Below are positions 54,601-63,969 of a stretch of DNA of 64,000 nt, in pieces (position 1 is the first letter of the stretch; the number at the start of each line of letters is the position of its first letter). The DNA lies in the NCBI GenBank assembly GCA_029204225.1, contig CM055102.1:1574854-1638853 (forward strand). The letters run 5' to 3'. The notes below the pieces were generated by a model. The model was given only the letters and a program-made list of their open reading frames with translations. It was not told where the DNA came from and ran no database searches. The stretch is from Diphasiastrum complanatum (Eukaryota; Streptophyta; Lycopodiopsida; Lycopodiales; Lycopodiaceae). Made by a program: the position numbers and the translations under genes.

Positions 54601-54730
54601 CTTCTCCCACAATGAAATCTGGGTCCAACTCTTGTGTGAGCTTGAGCTTTTTGACTGGTCGTGTAGGATCAATTATGTCTTTGCCTTTATCCTTATCCTC
54701 CTTCACCATCTTGGCAAGTTTTAAGCCCAA
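51641..54730 (-). pseudogene. coiled-coil ORF C, extra ORF of Gyp4, broken
   Basis: First ATG at about 54709 or 54730. N-terminus: KEDKDKGKDIIDPTRPVKKL (Lys-rich, nuclear-signal-like) and an acidic stretch; frameshift at about 54530; then KWWKSREPLLKTYGFQDYSP and TIIVEYAFRSTVQ, one TAA, and the long frame 54140-53079 with ARISMTFFMYLLAAI, DGYKYSWAHLVQEENFKALL, a Pro/Ser-rich linker, and coiled coil (QDLELHNQQLQQKADHARKQ). After several breaks 52200-51843 gives the C-terminal domain: FHHRYHQSVDSTVRQAV, WDRSLGLLFFDPN, KRKDQLTMARIYYRAAM, then EKLIQEIRKTIEAQDAELQE. Homologous to B at FFDPN, KDQL and AR(I/V)YYRAA. Original length about 900-1,000 residues. Function unknown; not gag, protease, RT or integrase. 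Confidence 0.7.
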
Positions 54731-54929
54731 AAAGTGCCTAATTGTCCGGAAATAGTAAGTTCAAAAGTGAAAAGGAGCAATAAAAATTGCTAAATATAGC
54801 AGGTGAGCTCTGAGAATGAATGCATGACCTTTATGACTGCTGGATTGTGCTTTGGGGATGCTGGAAAATTTCTAGAAAATTTCGGCAGCATGTCTCTAGC
54901 AAGTGTGAGTTTTGAATGGATCTCATCTC

Positions 54930-54937
54930 CTTATATA
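54930..54937 (-). promoter_or_regulatory. TATA box upstream of ORF C
   Basis: Minus-strand TATATAAG, about 200 bases upstream of the first ATG of ORF C, next to a C9 run on the plus strand (54940-54948). It fits a separate promoter for the extra ORF, or a promoter of a lost LTR. Confidence 0.5.
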
Positions 54938-55953
54938 GACCCCCCCCCGCGCCCCCCAATCCAAATTTGGGAAACCAAGATGTTAGATATCAAATCGACT
55001 AAAAAGGAAATTCTAAGATCAATGGTGACAGAGGCGAACCAAGATCAGGTCATTCACACGTGTGGGGATCCAAAACAGTGCTAAAAATGGCCAAAAAACT
55101 TAGTTCATCTCAAAAAATCACTAAATCTCTATTTTTGGGAGTTTGGCTGGGGATCTTGGCTCGCCGATTGGACAATAGTTTAAGCATAGAAAGATGTGAA
55201 AAATATCAAGGGGGCAAACCATGATGTCATTTTCACACGTGTGGGGAGCCTGTTTAGATTTTTCAATAATGGGTCCCCAACAAAAATTGGCTAGGAGTCT
55301 TGGTTTTGCCTCACTCATTGTTGATAGAGCATAATATGAGGAGTCTACTGTGAAGAGGGCGAGGCAACATCTCAAAAAGACAAGCCTGTAGATGGGTTTA
55401 AGTGATTTTTACTATTTTTGGCCTACAAGGTTGGGATTTAGGGTTCATGGTTCCCCTGACTCAATTTAGACCTATCAAGATGTGTTCTAGCCATGGTCAA
55501 ATAGGAGAATCAAGAAAGTGAAAATTGGGAGAGATATTGAGGTTTTTGTCTCCGCTAGTGCCTTGTGTTATTCTACTGGGCTGAATAGTGAAGGGTTTGG
55601 AACTGTTCCGATCATTGGCAAATGGTATTTCCTTCACTAGCACTGATTTTGGCACTGAGTTCAAAGTTTTTTTTTTGATGAATATAGAACTCTCTCTCTC
55701 TCTCTTTATTTTTTTTTTTTTTTGTCCCAATGTTGATTCACTTTGTTGCACAGTACTATATTTGGTGGCCTTGAACGTCCTTACCTGTAACCTGTACTAA
55801 CTCCATGAACCATGTAGATTGTTTTTTCGTCCCTAGAGATACTCTACTCTCTACACATAACACCACTCCCTGTACATTGTATCACAAAAAGACAAACAAA
55901 TAGAAGAACTGTTCATAAACAACTAGGAAAATCCAAAGAAAGGCAAAAAATAA
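54938..55953. other. spacer between Gyp4 RT and ORF C; degenerate repeat, microsatellite
   Basis: No gene. Two related units of about 180 bases (around 55030 and 55210) each carry CACACGTGTGGGGA (55055 and 55234) followed by TTGGCT(G/A)GG. A CT run and a T run occupy 55690-55723. In an intact gypsy the rest of RT, RNase H and integrase would be here, so this region replaces them. Confidence 0.55.
55690..55723. repeat. (CT)n then poly-T microsatellite
   Basis: CTCTCTCTCTCTCTCTTT followed by a run of 17 or so T. Simple-sequence tract of no evident function. Confidence 0.8.
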
Positions 55954-56400
55954 TCATACAAAAAAAATAACCCTCTGGAAGGTGCTTGGTGTATTACACA
56001 ACCCAAATGGCACTACGCGAAAAGCATAAGTCCCCCATGCGGTTGCAAAGGCAGTTTTATGTTGGTCTTCAGGTGCTATTTGCACTTGGTTATACCCACT
56101 AAATTCGTCGAGGAAACTATAGGCCTCTTCTCCTGCTATTCGTTCAAGCACTCCTTCGGTAAAGGGCAGGGGAAACTGGTCCTTCTTTGTGACTGCATTA
56201 AGTTTTTTAACGTCTACACAAATGCATAGTTTTCCGTTCTTTTTAGGCACAATCACAATTGGGGATACCCAGTCGGTATGCTCAATCTCATATATGAATC
56301 CAGCTTCTAGTAACTTTTCCAACTCTTGTTGAATCAGTTTGGAGTAATGGGGGTTGCAGCGATAAGGTCAACTCACTTTCGGTCCGGCACCATCGACTAA
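55954..56400 (-). pseudogene. Gyp4 reverse transcriptase, N-terminal half
   Basis: Minus strand: TLIQQELEKLLEAGFIYEIE, TDWVSPIVIVPKKNGKLCIC, VKKLNAVTKKDQFPLPFTEG, AYSFLDEFSGYNQVQIAPED (first catalytic Asp), WGTYAFRVVPFGLCNTPSTF and QRV. Sequence leaves RT directly after this, before the YxDD box, at about 55965. Same clade as Gyp3. Confidence 0.9.
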
Positions 56401-57269
56401 CGGAATGGTGTGCTGCACTACTTCAGGTGGTATTCCCTTCAGATCCTTGTAGGACCATGCAAAACAATCGCAGTATTCTTGTAGGAGGTCTCTTAGATCG
56501 GATAACTCTTCAGTAGTAAGTTGTTCACCTACATAGACTATCATCTCTCCTTCTCCAGGATCGGCTAGATCTAGAGGTTGGACTTTTGCAGGACCCTCAT
56601 ACGAACAAGAATTTTTAGGTGCGTCATTCGAGTCGGGTCCCTATTGGGCTTGGGGCATAGCAACGATCACATCATCTAAGGTATAGTCTCGAAAGTACGC
56701 TAATACATTGTGCAAAGGCTCAGCCATCGATTCTGAATCATGTCTTAGTTTCTGATTTTGGGATGGAGAAGTGGATGTTGTTGAGACTTATTTTGAGACC
56801 TTAGATGTAGTGTCTATTGGTTGAAATTTGGTATTCATGAGTTGTGGACGATCACAACCCATCTTAGCTTTTCCCTTTAGATTAGCAGGTATTTTGGAAG
56901 TTGGTTTCTTCACTACCACCGTATTGATAGAGCACGAGCAGATAGGAGGGTTTGAGGGAAAAATTGTCTTCTCAAGGGGGTCCCAAACGTGGTGTCCACA
57001 CTGGTTATGGCTTCATCTACTAGATTGTCCCATTGGCTTATCTTGACCCGGTATTGAGATACACTTGTGGGGCAAGGCTCTTTAGAGACCTTAGCCAGGG
57101 ATGGGATTTTAGGGACGTCTTTTGGTAGTCGTCTTTCTCCATAACATTGGGGATCAAAGAAAGATAATGCTTGTTCGTCTGAATATCCCACATCATCTTC
57201 CAAGGTGATTACTGAGCACCAAGGAAGAAATTCTTCTTCATAGGGTTCTGGGGGTGGTTCTAATGGAAG
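56401..57269 (-). pseudogene. Gyp4 protease-RT linker
   Basis: Frame 57203-56913 includes YSDEQALSFFDPQCYGERRL and YRVKISQWDNLVDEAI, homologous to the Gyp3 linker. Downstream pieces (LADPGEGEMIVYVG, LTTEELSDLRDLLQEYCDCF and LKGIPPEVVQHTIPLVDGAG) lead into RT. Two or more frame changes lie at about 56910 and 56640. Confidence 0.8.
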
Positions 57270-58472
57270 TCATGATAGTTCGATCATGTTTACCCCGATT
57301 TTGATCTCATCATCAAGGGTGATAGGCTTTTGGTTTGCAGGTTTTGACTCTTGATTGGCTTCTCGGAGTAGGGAGATGGATCCTTTTATGGAGCTCATAC
57401 AATCGACTGTAGCTAGAGCATCAATCCAATTGATGATATCAGTATCAAAGTCTTGATGGATTCCCAATGGCTTGTAGAGCTTCTTTAGATTTCGATCGAT
57501 CGTGTGATCGGTAGTGGAGGAAGTCGTTTCTTCTAACGGGCTCGCAAGCTTAATGGTCCAGGTATTCGGATCGACTCTCATGGCTCGATCCCGATTCTCC
57601 AACGTGATACGATCTGTACCCCAGTCATGGTGTACTTTGGCTAACTTTAGGCAGGGTCTTCCTAACAAAAGTCGGTAAGATGAGGTTGTTTTCAGAAGAT
57701 CTAAGACTGTGAAGTTAATGACAAAGCGAAGGTCAGCGACCTTCACATGTACATTCTCAACAATTCCCATGGGTTTGACACAGCTCTGATCAACAAGTTT
57801 TATAGAAAAACCTACGGGCTTTAAGGCACTCAGCCCCCACTCTCGATATATGTGTGATGACATGATGTTTACACCTGAAACACCGTCAATAACAACAGCT
57901 ACTGAAGGTAGGTTTTTGTGCTGAACAGGTAGGGTAACATTACTTTTCTCATTTTCCCAAGTAGCACCAATGGCCATTACGAACTGGTCATCATCACTCT
58001 CTCCAGTCATGGAGGGTCTTGTAGGTGTATTTTTATCTCCTAACCAGACGGTTAAGGCTTGGCGTAGGGGTTTGAAACTCTTCAAAACATCAACTAAGGG
58101 CAGGGTGACATGACTGGACAATAAAGCAGTTAAGGCTTCAGTCCCACTCCTTTCTGGTTCTAGGGAGGCGAAGGGTTCTTCATCAAACTCAAGTTGGATA
58201 AGCCCTCTCTGGTTCATGGTTGAGGTAGGAGCATTCACAGCTTTGTTCAAGTGTACAGGCAAATCCATAGGTTCTATTGACCGATTGAGATCACCAATAG
58301 GGGCCTTAGCTTGCTCCTCTTGGATCCACTTTTTTACCTTGATATAACAATCTTTTTCTTTTCGTGGGTTGGGATACTCTCCTGGTCTAGTGGATTTAGT
58401 GTAGTGGCTTATAGTATGGGGTTGACTATGCTCCTCGTTCAAAATTCTCTCTACCACTGGGGACTCTTTCAA
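57270..58472 (-). CDS. Gyp4 protease-containing frame, 400 codons, open
   Basis: Minus strand. Residues 1-55 resemble the gag-protease joint (KDCYIKVKKWIQEEQAKAP). Residues about 105-150 hold a conserved pre-protease block (ALTALLSSHVTLPLVDVLKS). The aspartic protease spans about 185-290: SVAVVIDGVSGVNIMSSHIY (catalytic D in DGVSG, the form relatives show as DGGSG), IVENVHVKVADLRFVINFTV and YRLLLGRPCLKLAKVHHDWG. The C-terminal 100 residues are acidic linker. The frame is unbroken, the longest intact gypsy frame in the window. It would cleave the gag-pol polyprotein. Confidence 0.88.
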   Translation of the reverse strand: MKESPVVERILNEEHSQPHTISHYTKSTRPGEYPNPRKEKDCYIKVKKWIQEEQAKAPIGDLNRSIEPMDLPVHLNKAVNAPTSTMNQRGLIQLEFDEEPFASLEPERSGTEALTALLSSHVTLPLVDVLKSFKPLRQALTVWLGDKNTPTRPSMTGESDDDQFVMAIGATWENEKSNVTLPVQHKNLPSVAVVIDGVSGVNIMSSHIYREWGLSALKPVGFSIKLVDQSCVKPMGIVENVHVKVADLRFVINFTVLDLLKTTSSYRLLLGRPCLKLAKVHHDWGTDRITLENRDRAMRVDPNTWTIKLASPLEETTSSTTDHTIDRNLKKLYKPLGIHQDFDTDIINWIDALATVDCMSSIKGSISLLREANQESKPANQKPITLDDEIKIGVNMIELS

Positions 58473-58511
58473 GTGTTGGGCACGTGTCTAAACGTAGACA
58501 GGGGCTTCTAG

Positions 58512-59030
58512 TTATGTGGATTTCGCTCTCCTATCATGTACAATAGTTGCAAGGTTGACAGGTGCGTCAACTTGCGGCTCTACTGGTCGGGATGGGCAAT
58601 CTTTATAGCAATGGCCATGGCCACATTCCCTACAGATAGGTGTGTAGGTGCCTTTATATGGGCACTCGACGATGCGGTGGTTCTCTCCATAGCCATAACA
58701 TTGGATAGGTGCTCTATTTCCATAAAAACGTTGTTGTGTGGTAAATAAAAGATAAATAGAAGCTTCGGTTCCATCTGAGTAAAAACAGGGGAACCCTTGA
58801 TCCTTAGGCATATAGACATTCTCAAGGCTGAACTCTAGCTGAGGTTGAGGATCAAGACTTGTGGTAGCAAGGTTTGCTGGGATGATTTGGTGGTTCATCT
58901 GAGGCCCAGACTGTTGCACTACTAAGGCTGGTGCTGCGTTATTCGTTCCAAATAGTGCTAGGCGTTGTTGGGGTGCTTGTTGGAACGTGGGCCTTTGGTA
59001 GCTCATAATTTGGGGACCTTGTTGTTGCAT
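58512..59030 (-). pseudogene. Gyp4 gag C-terminus with zinc knuckles
   Basis: Gln/Pro-rich lead (QQAPQQRLALFG), then CYGYGENHRIVEC, a first knuckle whose second Cys is Tyr, and CRECGHGHCYKDC, an intact CX2CX3HX4C knuckle. TAG at 58512-58514 ends the frame just before the protease frame. Binds element RNA in the virus-like particle. Confidence 0.85.
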
Positions 59031-60467
59031 CCTCCACTGGTATTGTCATACAACGGCTTGTATTTTTGGATTGTAGATACAAGTAGATGTACCATGATTT
59101 TTGGTGTTGCAAAAGATGCAAAACCTTTGGGCTATCTGTCTATTCTGTGGACATTCGTTCGCCGTGTGATTTTATTGACATGTGGGACACCAAACATTAT
59201 CACGCTTGGAAAATTGGTTGACATTAGGCCCTTGTGGTGTGGTATTTTTCAATTTCTGTTCAAAATCTTTGGATATCTTATCCATTTGTGCCTGGTGGGT
59301 TTTATTCATGGTTTCAAGTTGTTGTAACAACAATTGTGTGGCAACATCGGTGGAGGATCCTTCACCTTGAGATCTATGGCTTTGGTCAGAGACAATGGCT
59401 CAAGAACATTGGGGTTCGTATTCTTCATCGGAGCTTTCATCCTCTTCGCGGATGGCATCATCCATAGCATCACGTAAGGTAGCATAGGATTCTGGAGGTC
59501 TAAGTTCACGCCGAATAGATTTCAGAAGGCCAGTCATGAACCGTATGAGCACGGCCTGATAAGGTGCTAAGTGGGCAGGGCATTCAGTCTTAAGACGCTT
59601 GAGTCGTTTGATGTAATCGCGTACCCTCTCATCCTTTCTCATCTTGATCTTACTAAGCAATAAAAATGGGCTTTCAAGAAACCTGGATGATTTGAACCTC
59701 TTAATGAAGGAGTCCTTGAGTGATTCCCACTCGTTTTGTTCGTGACGCTCAAGGTTGAAATACCACTCGCGAGTGGCATCAGTGAGGGTCATACTAAAGA
59801 GTCAAAGTTTTTCTTTCGGAGTTGTCTCTCCATAGACTTCACATGCTTCCTCATAAATCTGAAGGTAGCGTGCTGGGTCGGTAGTACCATCATATCATGG
59901 CAGATCGAGTCTAGGAGCTCGTCGATTATGTGGAAGGGCATTCAGTCTTAAGACGCTTGAGTCGTTCGATGTAATCGCGTACCCTCTCATCCTTTCTCAT
60001 CTTGATCTTACTAAGCAGTAAAAATGGGCTTTCAATAAACCTGGATGATTTGAACCTCTTAATGAAGGAGTCCTTGAGTGATTCCCACTCGTTTTGTTCG
60101 TGACGCTCAAGGTTGAAATACCACTCGTGAGTGGCATCAGTGAGGGTCATACTAAAGAGTCAGAGTTTTTCTTCCGGAGTTGTCTCTCCATAGACTTCAC
60201 ATGCTTCCTCATAAATCTGAAGGTAGTGTGCTGGGTCGGTAGTACCATCATATCATGGCAGATCGAGTCTAGGAGCTCGTCGATTATGTGGGATGGCTCC
60301 GGGTAATGGTACAACAAAGGGTAACGGGTTGGGGATCCTTTGGGCTCCTGGTGCCTCAGGTGGTACTGGATTCTCTTGAGGTTGGTTTGGATTATTGGCA
60401 GCCATGTTGAACTGCTCTTGGAAATTCTGGGGTTGGGAGTGGCTAGTTGATGGTTCTTGGTCTCCAA
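59031..60467 (-). pseudogene. Gyp4 gag core, disrupted by an internal duplication
   Basis: From about 60467: MAANNPNQPQENPVPPEAPG, RAPRLDLP, YDGTTDPARYLQIYEEACEV, FSMTLTDATHEWYFNLERHE, WESLKDSFIKRFKSSRFIES, RVRDYIERLKRLKTECP, the retrotransposon gag domain. At about 59933 the block starts again (358-base duplication), which shifts frame. The second block goes on through LAPYQAVLIRFMTGLLKSIR to EEDESSDEEYEPQCS and TGA-type breaks near 59400, then knuckle-flanking sequence. 358 is not a multiple of three, so the duplication itself disables gag. Confidence 0.88.
59575..60290. repeat. 358-base tandem duplication in Gyp4 gag
   Basis: Units 59575-59932 and 59933-60290 are about 97-98% identical by eye: both begin with a GGGCATTCAGTCTTAAGACG type sequence and end at GTCGATTATGTG. 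The short shared GGGCAGGGCA/GGAAGGGCA at the joint fits slippage or unequal exchange. High identity means it is recent relative to the element. Confidence 0.93.
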
Positions 60468-60599
60468 GTGAACTTCCTCCCTCTCAAGATCCTAGATTTA
60501 GTCTTTTGACTTGATCTTAGTTGCATCCAAACAAAGGATCTTGTCTAAGTTCGCAGCTAAGAAAAGTATCTTGTTTGGGGATTCAAGAATTCAAACTCT

Positions 60600-61383
60600 G
60601 GGAATGTGAGATTGGAAATGTACAAATGTAAGGTTTGGAATATGGAATTGGAGAATGAGATCTGGGGAGGTGGAATTGGGGATTCTAGGATTTTTGGGAT
60701 CCCAGAATTTGGGTGCTGGAATTTGGGGAATGCAGATCTGGGATTTGTAACAACTCTCAAGACATGTTGTAAGGTTTGGAATATGGAATCAAAGAATGAG
60801 ATATGGGGAGGTGGAATTGGGAATTCTAGGATTTTTGGGATCCCAGAATTTGGGTGCTAAAATTTGGGGAATGCAGATCTGGGATTTGTAACAACTCTCA
60901 AGACATGTGAATTTGGGGATTGTCGAAGAGTGAATGAGGGAAGCAAATCTGGGGATTCAAGATGGAAATGGGAAACGTGAATATGGGAATTTGGAGAATT
61001 GGGATTGTAGATTTGGGATTCACAAAAGGTCTTACAGATTTGGGATCCCAAAATGGGAAGGCATTCTAGCAATGTAGTTGGGTGAGAACAAAAAGTGTGA
61101 TGGTAGGATGAGATTTTTAGATCTCCTCTTTGGCCAATGATAAAGGGTGGATGGATGCAGGTTATACCACACCCAACTCTAAAAAGTGATCTCTAAGTTT
61201 AAAAATGACATTGGGCCTCTAGTTTTATTTTAATTACAAGGCCCAAGTCAAGTTTATTTTATTTACAACTTCAATTGCATGCTCACTGGGCCATGGGCAT
61301 ATACACGCAGGATGCCATGCCCTCGCAACACATTTTATTGGAGGATTTTATTTATTTACACTTTGTTGGGAATACCCCCAACA
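60600..61383 (-). mobile_element. Gyp4 5' LTR
   Basis: On the minus strand it begins at 61383 with TGTTGGGGGTATTCCCAACA, identical in its first 45 bases to 49620-49664. Gag follows at 60467, so this is a 5' LTR. The inner end lies between about 60480 and 60600; no clear primer site was recognised. It holds a 141-base tandem repeat. It abuts a second gag at 61385. Confidence 0.75.
60627..60908. repeat. 141-base tandem repeat in the Gyp4 LTR
   Basis: Units 60627-60767 and 60768-60908 share TGTAAGGTTTGGAATATGGA, GATTTTTGGGATCCCAGAAT style sequence and end ACTCTCAAGACATGT, with about six differences. GGGATCCCA and TCTGGGATTT-like motifs recur further right (60950-61060), suggesting older copies. 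Confidence 0.88.
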
Positions 61384-61384
61384 A

Positions 61385-62024
61385 CAACACGATGTGCTCT
61401 CCATTCACGTGGCTCATCGACATCTGATCCTTCGTCTTCTTCCCAAATGACATCAGACATGGCTTATTTCAATGATGTGTATTCATCATTGGAACAAAGT
61501 TCACGTCGTATCCATCGTGAGAGTCCAACGAGGAACCAAATTATGAGAATGGACTCAATAGGTTGCTCTTGTACCTGACTTTTTAATCTTTTAAATCGTT
61601 CAATGTAGTCACGTACTTTCTCGTCTTTTGTCATTTTGATGTTCCTTAGCTTGACAAAAGGACTTTCTATCAAGCGAAATGGCTTGGAGCGTTTGATAAA
61701 GGCCTCTTTCAAGAGTGATCAGTCATGTTTATCTTCACGATCAAAGTTAAAAAACCACTCTCATGCTCGATCGATCATGGTCATCGAGAAGAGCTGTACC
61801 ATGGCTTCCGGTGATGTTTCTCCATAGACGTCACATGCGTTCTCTAAGACTTGAAGAAATCTTTGAGGATCAGTGTTACCATTGTACTTAGGTAAATCTA
61901 GCTTTGGGATACGTTTTTCAGTACGTGGAACATTATTTTCAAAAGCTCCGTTTAAGTGAGCTCGTGCATGTGAAGATTTGGCAACATGAAAATGTGGTCG
62001 TTCATATGGAGCTTCATAATGCAT
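61385..62024 (-). pseudogene. second gypsy gag, related to Gyp4
   Basis: Minus strand: KLDLPKYNGNTDPQRFLQVL, NACDVYGETSPEAMVQLFSM, a TGA, EWFFNFDREDK, another stop, then LLKEAFIKRSKPFRLIESPF and EKVRDYIERFKRLKSQ, ending in an acidic tail and the LTR at 61383. It matches the Gyp4 gag core at moderate identity. The Gyp4 LTR therefore sits in or at the end of another copy's gag. Its right flank turns into plus copia at about 62030. Confidence 0.82.
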
Positions 62025-62029
62025 GGGTT

Positions 62030-62590
62030 CCCATTTGTCGAATGGGTTTGTGGATGGCTAAGTCAACACATGCAGGATCCAAAGTTACATCACTGGAAGT
62101 TGGCTATTCTACAAGGGAGAAGATCTGACTTTGATTGCTTTTTCAGATTCAGATTTTGTAGGAGACAGGTTGGATAGGAAATCCACAAGTGCTTACACTA
62201 TATTTCTTGGAGGGAACTTGGTTTCTTGGCTATCAAAGAAGCAGGCAACTATTTCCTTATCATCCTATGAAGCTGAGTATAAATCTCTTACAACCACAAC
62301 AAAGGAGGTTTTATGGATCAAAAGGCTATTTTTGGAACTAAAGTGTTATGCAGATGAAGATCTTACAATTATCAAGAATGACAACATTTTTCCTCAAGCT
62401 CTTGCAAATAATCCAGTTTCATTTTGTAAGAGAAAAAGTCATTGGGAGAGAGATCTCACTGGAGTATGTTGATTCTCCAAATTGTGTTGTAGATCTTCTC
62501 ACAAAGCCACTACTCAAGAATGTCTTTATCAAGATGAGGTCTAACCTTGGTCTAATTTTGAAGTCTATGTTGATAGGAACATAAATTTTA
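62030..62590 (+). pseudogene. copia RNase H, plus strand
   Basis: Pieces MQDPKLHHWK (62065), then 62131-62420 FSDSDFVGDRLDRKSTSAYT, IFLGGNLVSWLSKKQATISL, SSYEAEYKSLTTTTKEVLWI and KNDNIFPQALANNP, a frameshift with loss of the HARSKHIE segment, then FVREKVIGREISLEYVDSPN and CVVDLLTKPLLKNVFIKMRS to a stop at 62582-62584. Close to Cop2 and Cop4 RNase H. Purine tract AAGGAG follows at 62590-62595. Confidence 0.88.
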
Positions 62591-62595
62591 AGGAG

Positions 62596-63288
62596 TGTGA
62601 AGATTATTAAAATATTATCTACCTATCTCGAGTTTGGGTCCATGTCCATGGTTATTTTGACTAAATTTCATGTTGTACATAAAAGGTATGTGAATTGAGC
62701 ACATAACCTTCTAGTATAGTTGAATTTGAGCTAGATAGATTCAATTTTGATGACATGCAAAAGTTTAGATAGCATGCAATGTCATATTGTATGTATGCAA
62801 GCCACATGCAATCAGTGCATGCAACATGCAAAGTGGTTTTTGTGATCTACATATGTCTAGGCAGTTTTATGAGTTGACATGCAGTACATGCAACATCCAT
62901 GCATGCAGTTACACATGTGGAGCTTTGGTAGGTGAATTAGTTCAGTTAAGTGAACTTTCCATGCAACTCCACTATAGGAATTCGAGTCTCTCTCATGTAG
63001 GGAAAGCTTGGCATGTTTTGCCATATTGTGAATAATGAGATTTTGGTTTTTTGGACTCATTTTCTCTCTACCCGAGTTTTCCATCATTGATTTTCTCTCT
63101 CTACCTGAGATCAGGTTGTTTTTCCCATACTGAGCACTTAGAATTATTTCTAACATTCAATTCTCAGAGTGTGAAGTTAGATTTTTTCATCAGATGTATG
63201 CCATTGTGCTCTTGTCATAGATTTTTCAAGTATACTGTTCTCTAGTCAATCTTGTGCAATCACAACACCTCAGTAAGATCTTGTAAAT
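62596..63288 (+). mobile_element. copia 3' LTR with CATGCA cluster
   Basis: Starts TGTGAAGATTATT directly after the RNase H stop and purine tract. The right end is not certain (candidate CAATCACAACA near 63270). It contains ten CATGCA motifs, a weak TATA (ATAAAAGG, 62679-62686) and a pair of TCTCTCTACC(C/T)GAG motifs that also occur, inverted, in the Cop2 LTRs. Confidence 0.7.
62754..62965 (+). promoter_or_regulatory. cluster of ten CATGCA (RY) motifs
   Basis: Exact CATGCA at 62754, 62773, 62805, 62818, 62825, 62878, 62887, 62898, 62902 and 62960, including CATGCATGCA. About 0.05 would be expected in this length at random. CATGCA is the RY core bound by plant B3 factors of the ABI3/FUS3/LEC2 group. 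A regulatory role in this LTR is inference. Confidence 0.55.
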
Positions 63289-63947
63289 TGTTGGAGGGTT
63301 TGTGGATCCCAAGGCAACTCTAACCCCAATTAATAAGTAAGAGGGATTTGACGCCCTGCGTGTGTAAGTCCAACCCGATGATCACATAGTTATATGATTA
63401 GTTACAAGTCAATAAAAGGACTTTAGGCCTTTTTACGGGACTTTTAATGTCACAGGGCCTAAATGTCAAAGTAGTGAATAAAGTTAGATTTCCCTCCAAT
63501 TTGGATGGTACCCACTCTTTTTTAAATTTGAATAGTCTCAAATTTCTACACATGTTCATTTTCTCATTTCAATAAAGCAGATTGGTTCTCTTCTGAAATG
63601 GATTGATGAATGTCCTTGCTCTCTCTCACTTTTCCTCCATCTCTCATGCTTTCTTTGGATTTATCAATTGTTGGATTTATTAGTTGTTGGGATTTATCTT
63701 TATTATACTTTTTATGAGAGAGAAAGGGAGAGAGAGAAAGAGTAAGCTATCTTGTTGTGGATCGTATGTTAATGCTTAGGGTTAATGTGTGTTAGAGTTA
63801 GATTTGGATCTTCCATTTATGCTGAAATCTGAACTATATTATCGCTCTCATGGGAACGAATCTATGCGTGAGAACTAACTTCGTCTCTTCGATGCTAGAT
63901 TCATTAGATCTTGGATTCATGTTAGGCAAGGAAAGAAAACCACTACA
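63289..63947 (+). mobile_element. gypsy 5' LTR of an element continuing past the window
   Basis: Probably starts TGTTGGAGGG at 63289 and ends ACTACA at 63947, followed by ATTT and the primer site, the usual gypsy layout. It contains a GA-rich tract (63714-63742). The start is inferred from the TG and spacing only. Confidence 0.6.
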
Positions 63948-63951
63948 ATTT

Positions 63952-63969
63952 TGGTGCCGTTGCCGGGGA
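63952..63969 (+). other. gypsy primer binding site (tRNA-Asp)
   Basis: TGGTGCCGTTGCCGGGGA, one mismatch from TGGCGCCGTTGCCGGGGA, complementary to the 3' end of plant tRNA-Asp. The element's coding region lies to the right of the window. Confidence 0.88.

Noticed and set aside
60627-60908. Regular direct repeats resembling an array
   Set aside because: Only two 141-base units with no spacers; an LTR tandem duplication, not CRISPR, and the organism is a plant.
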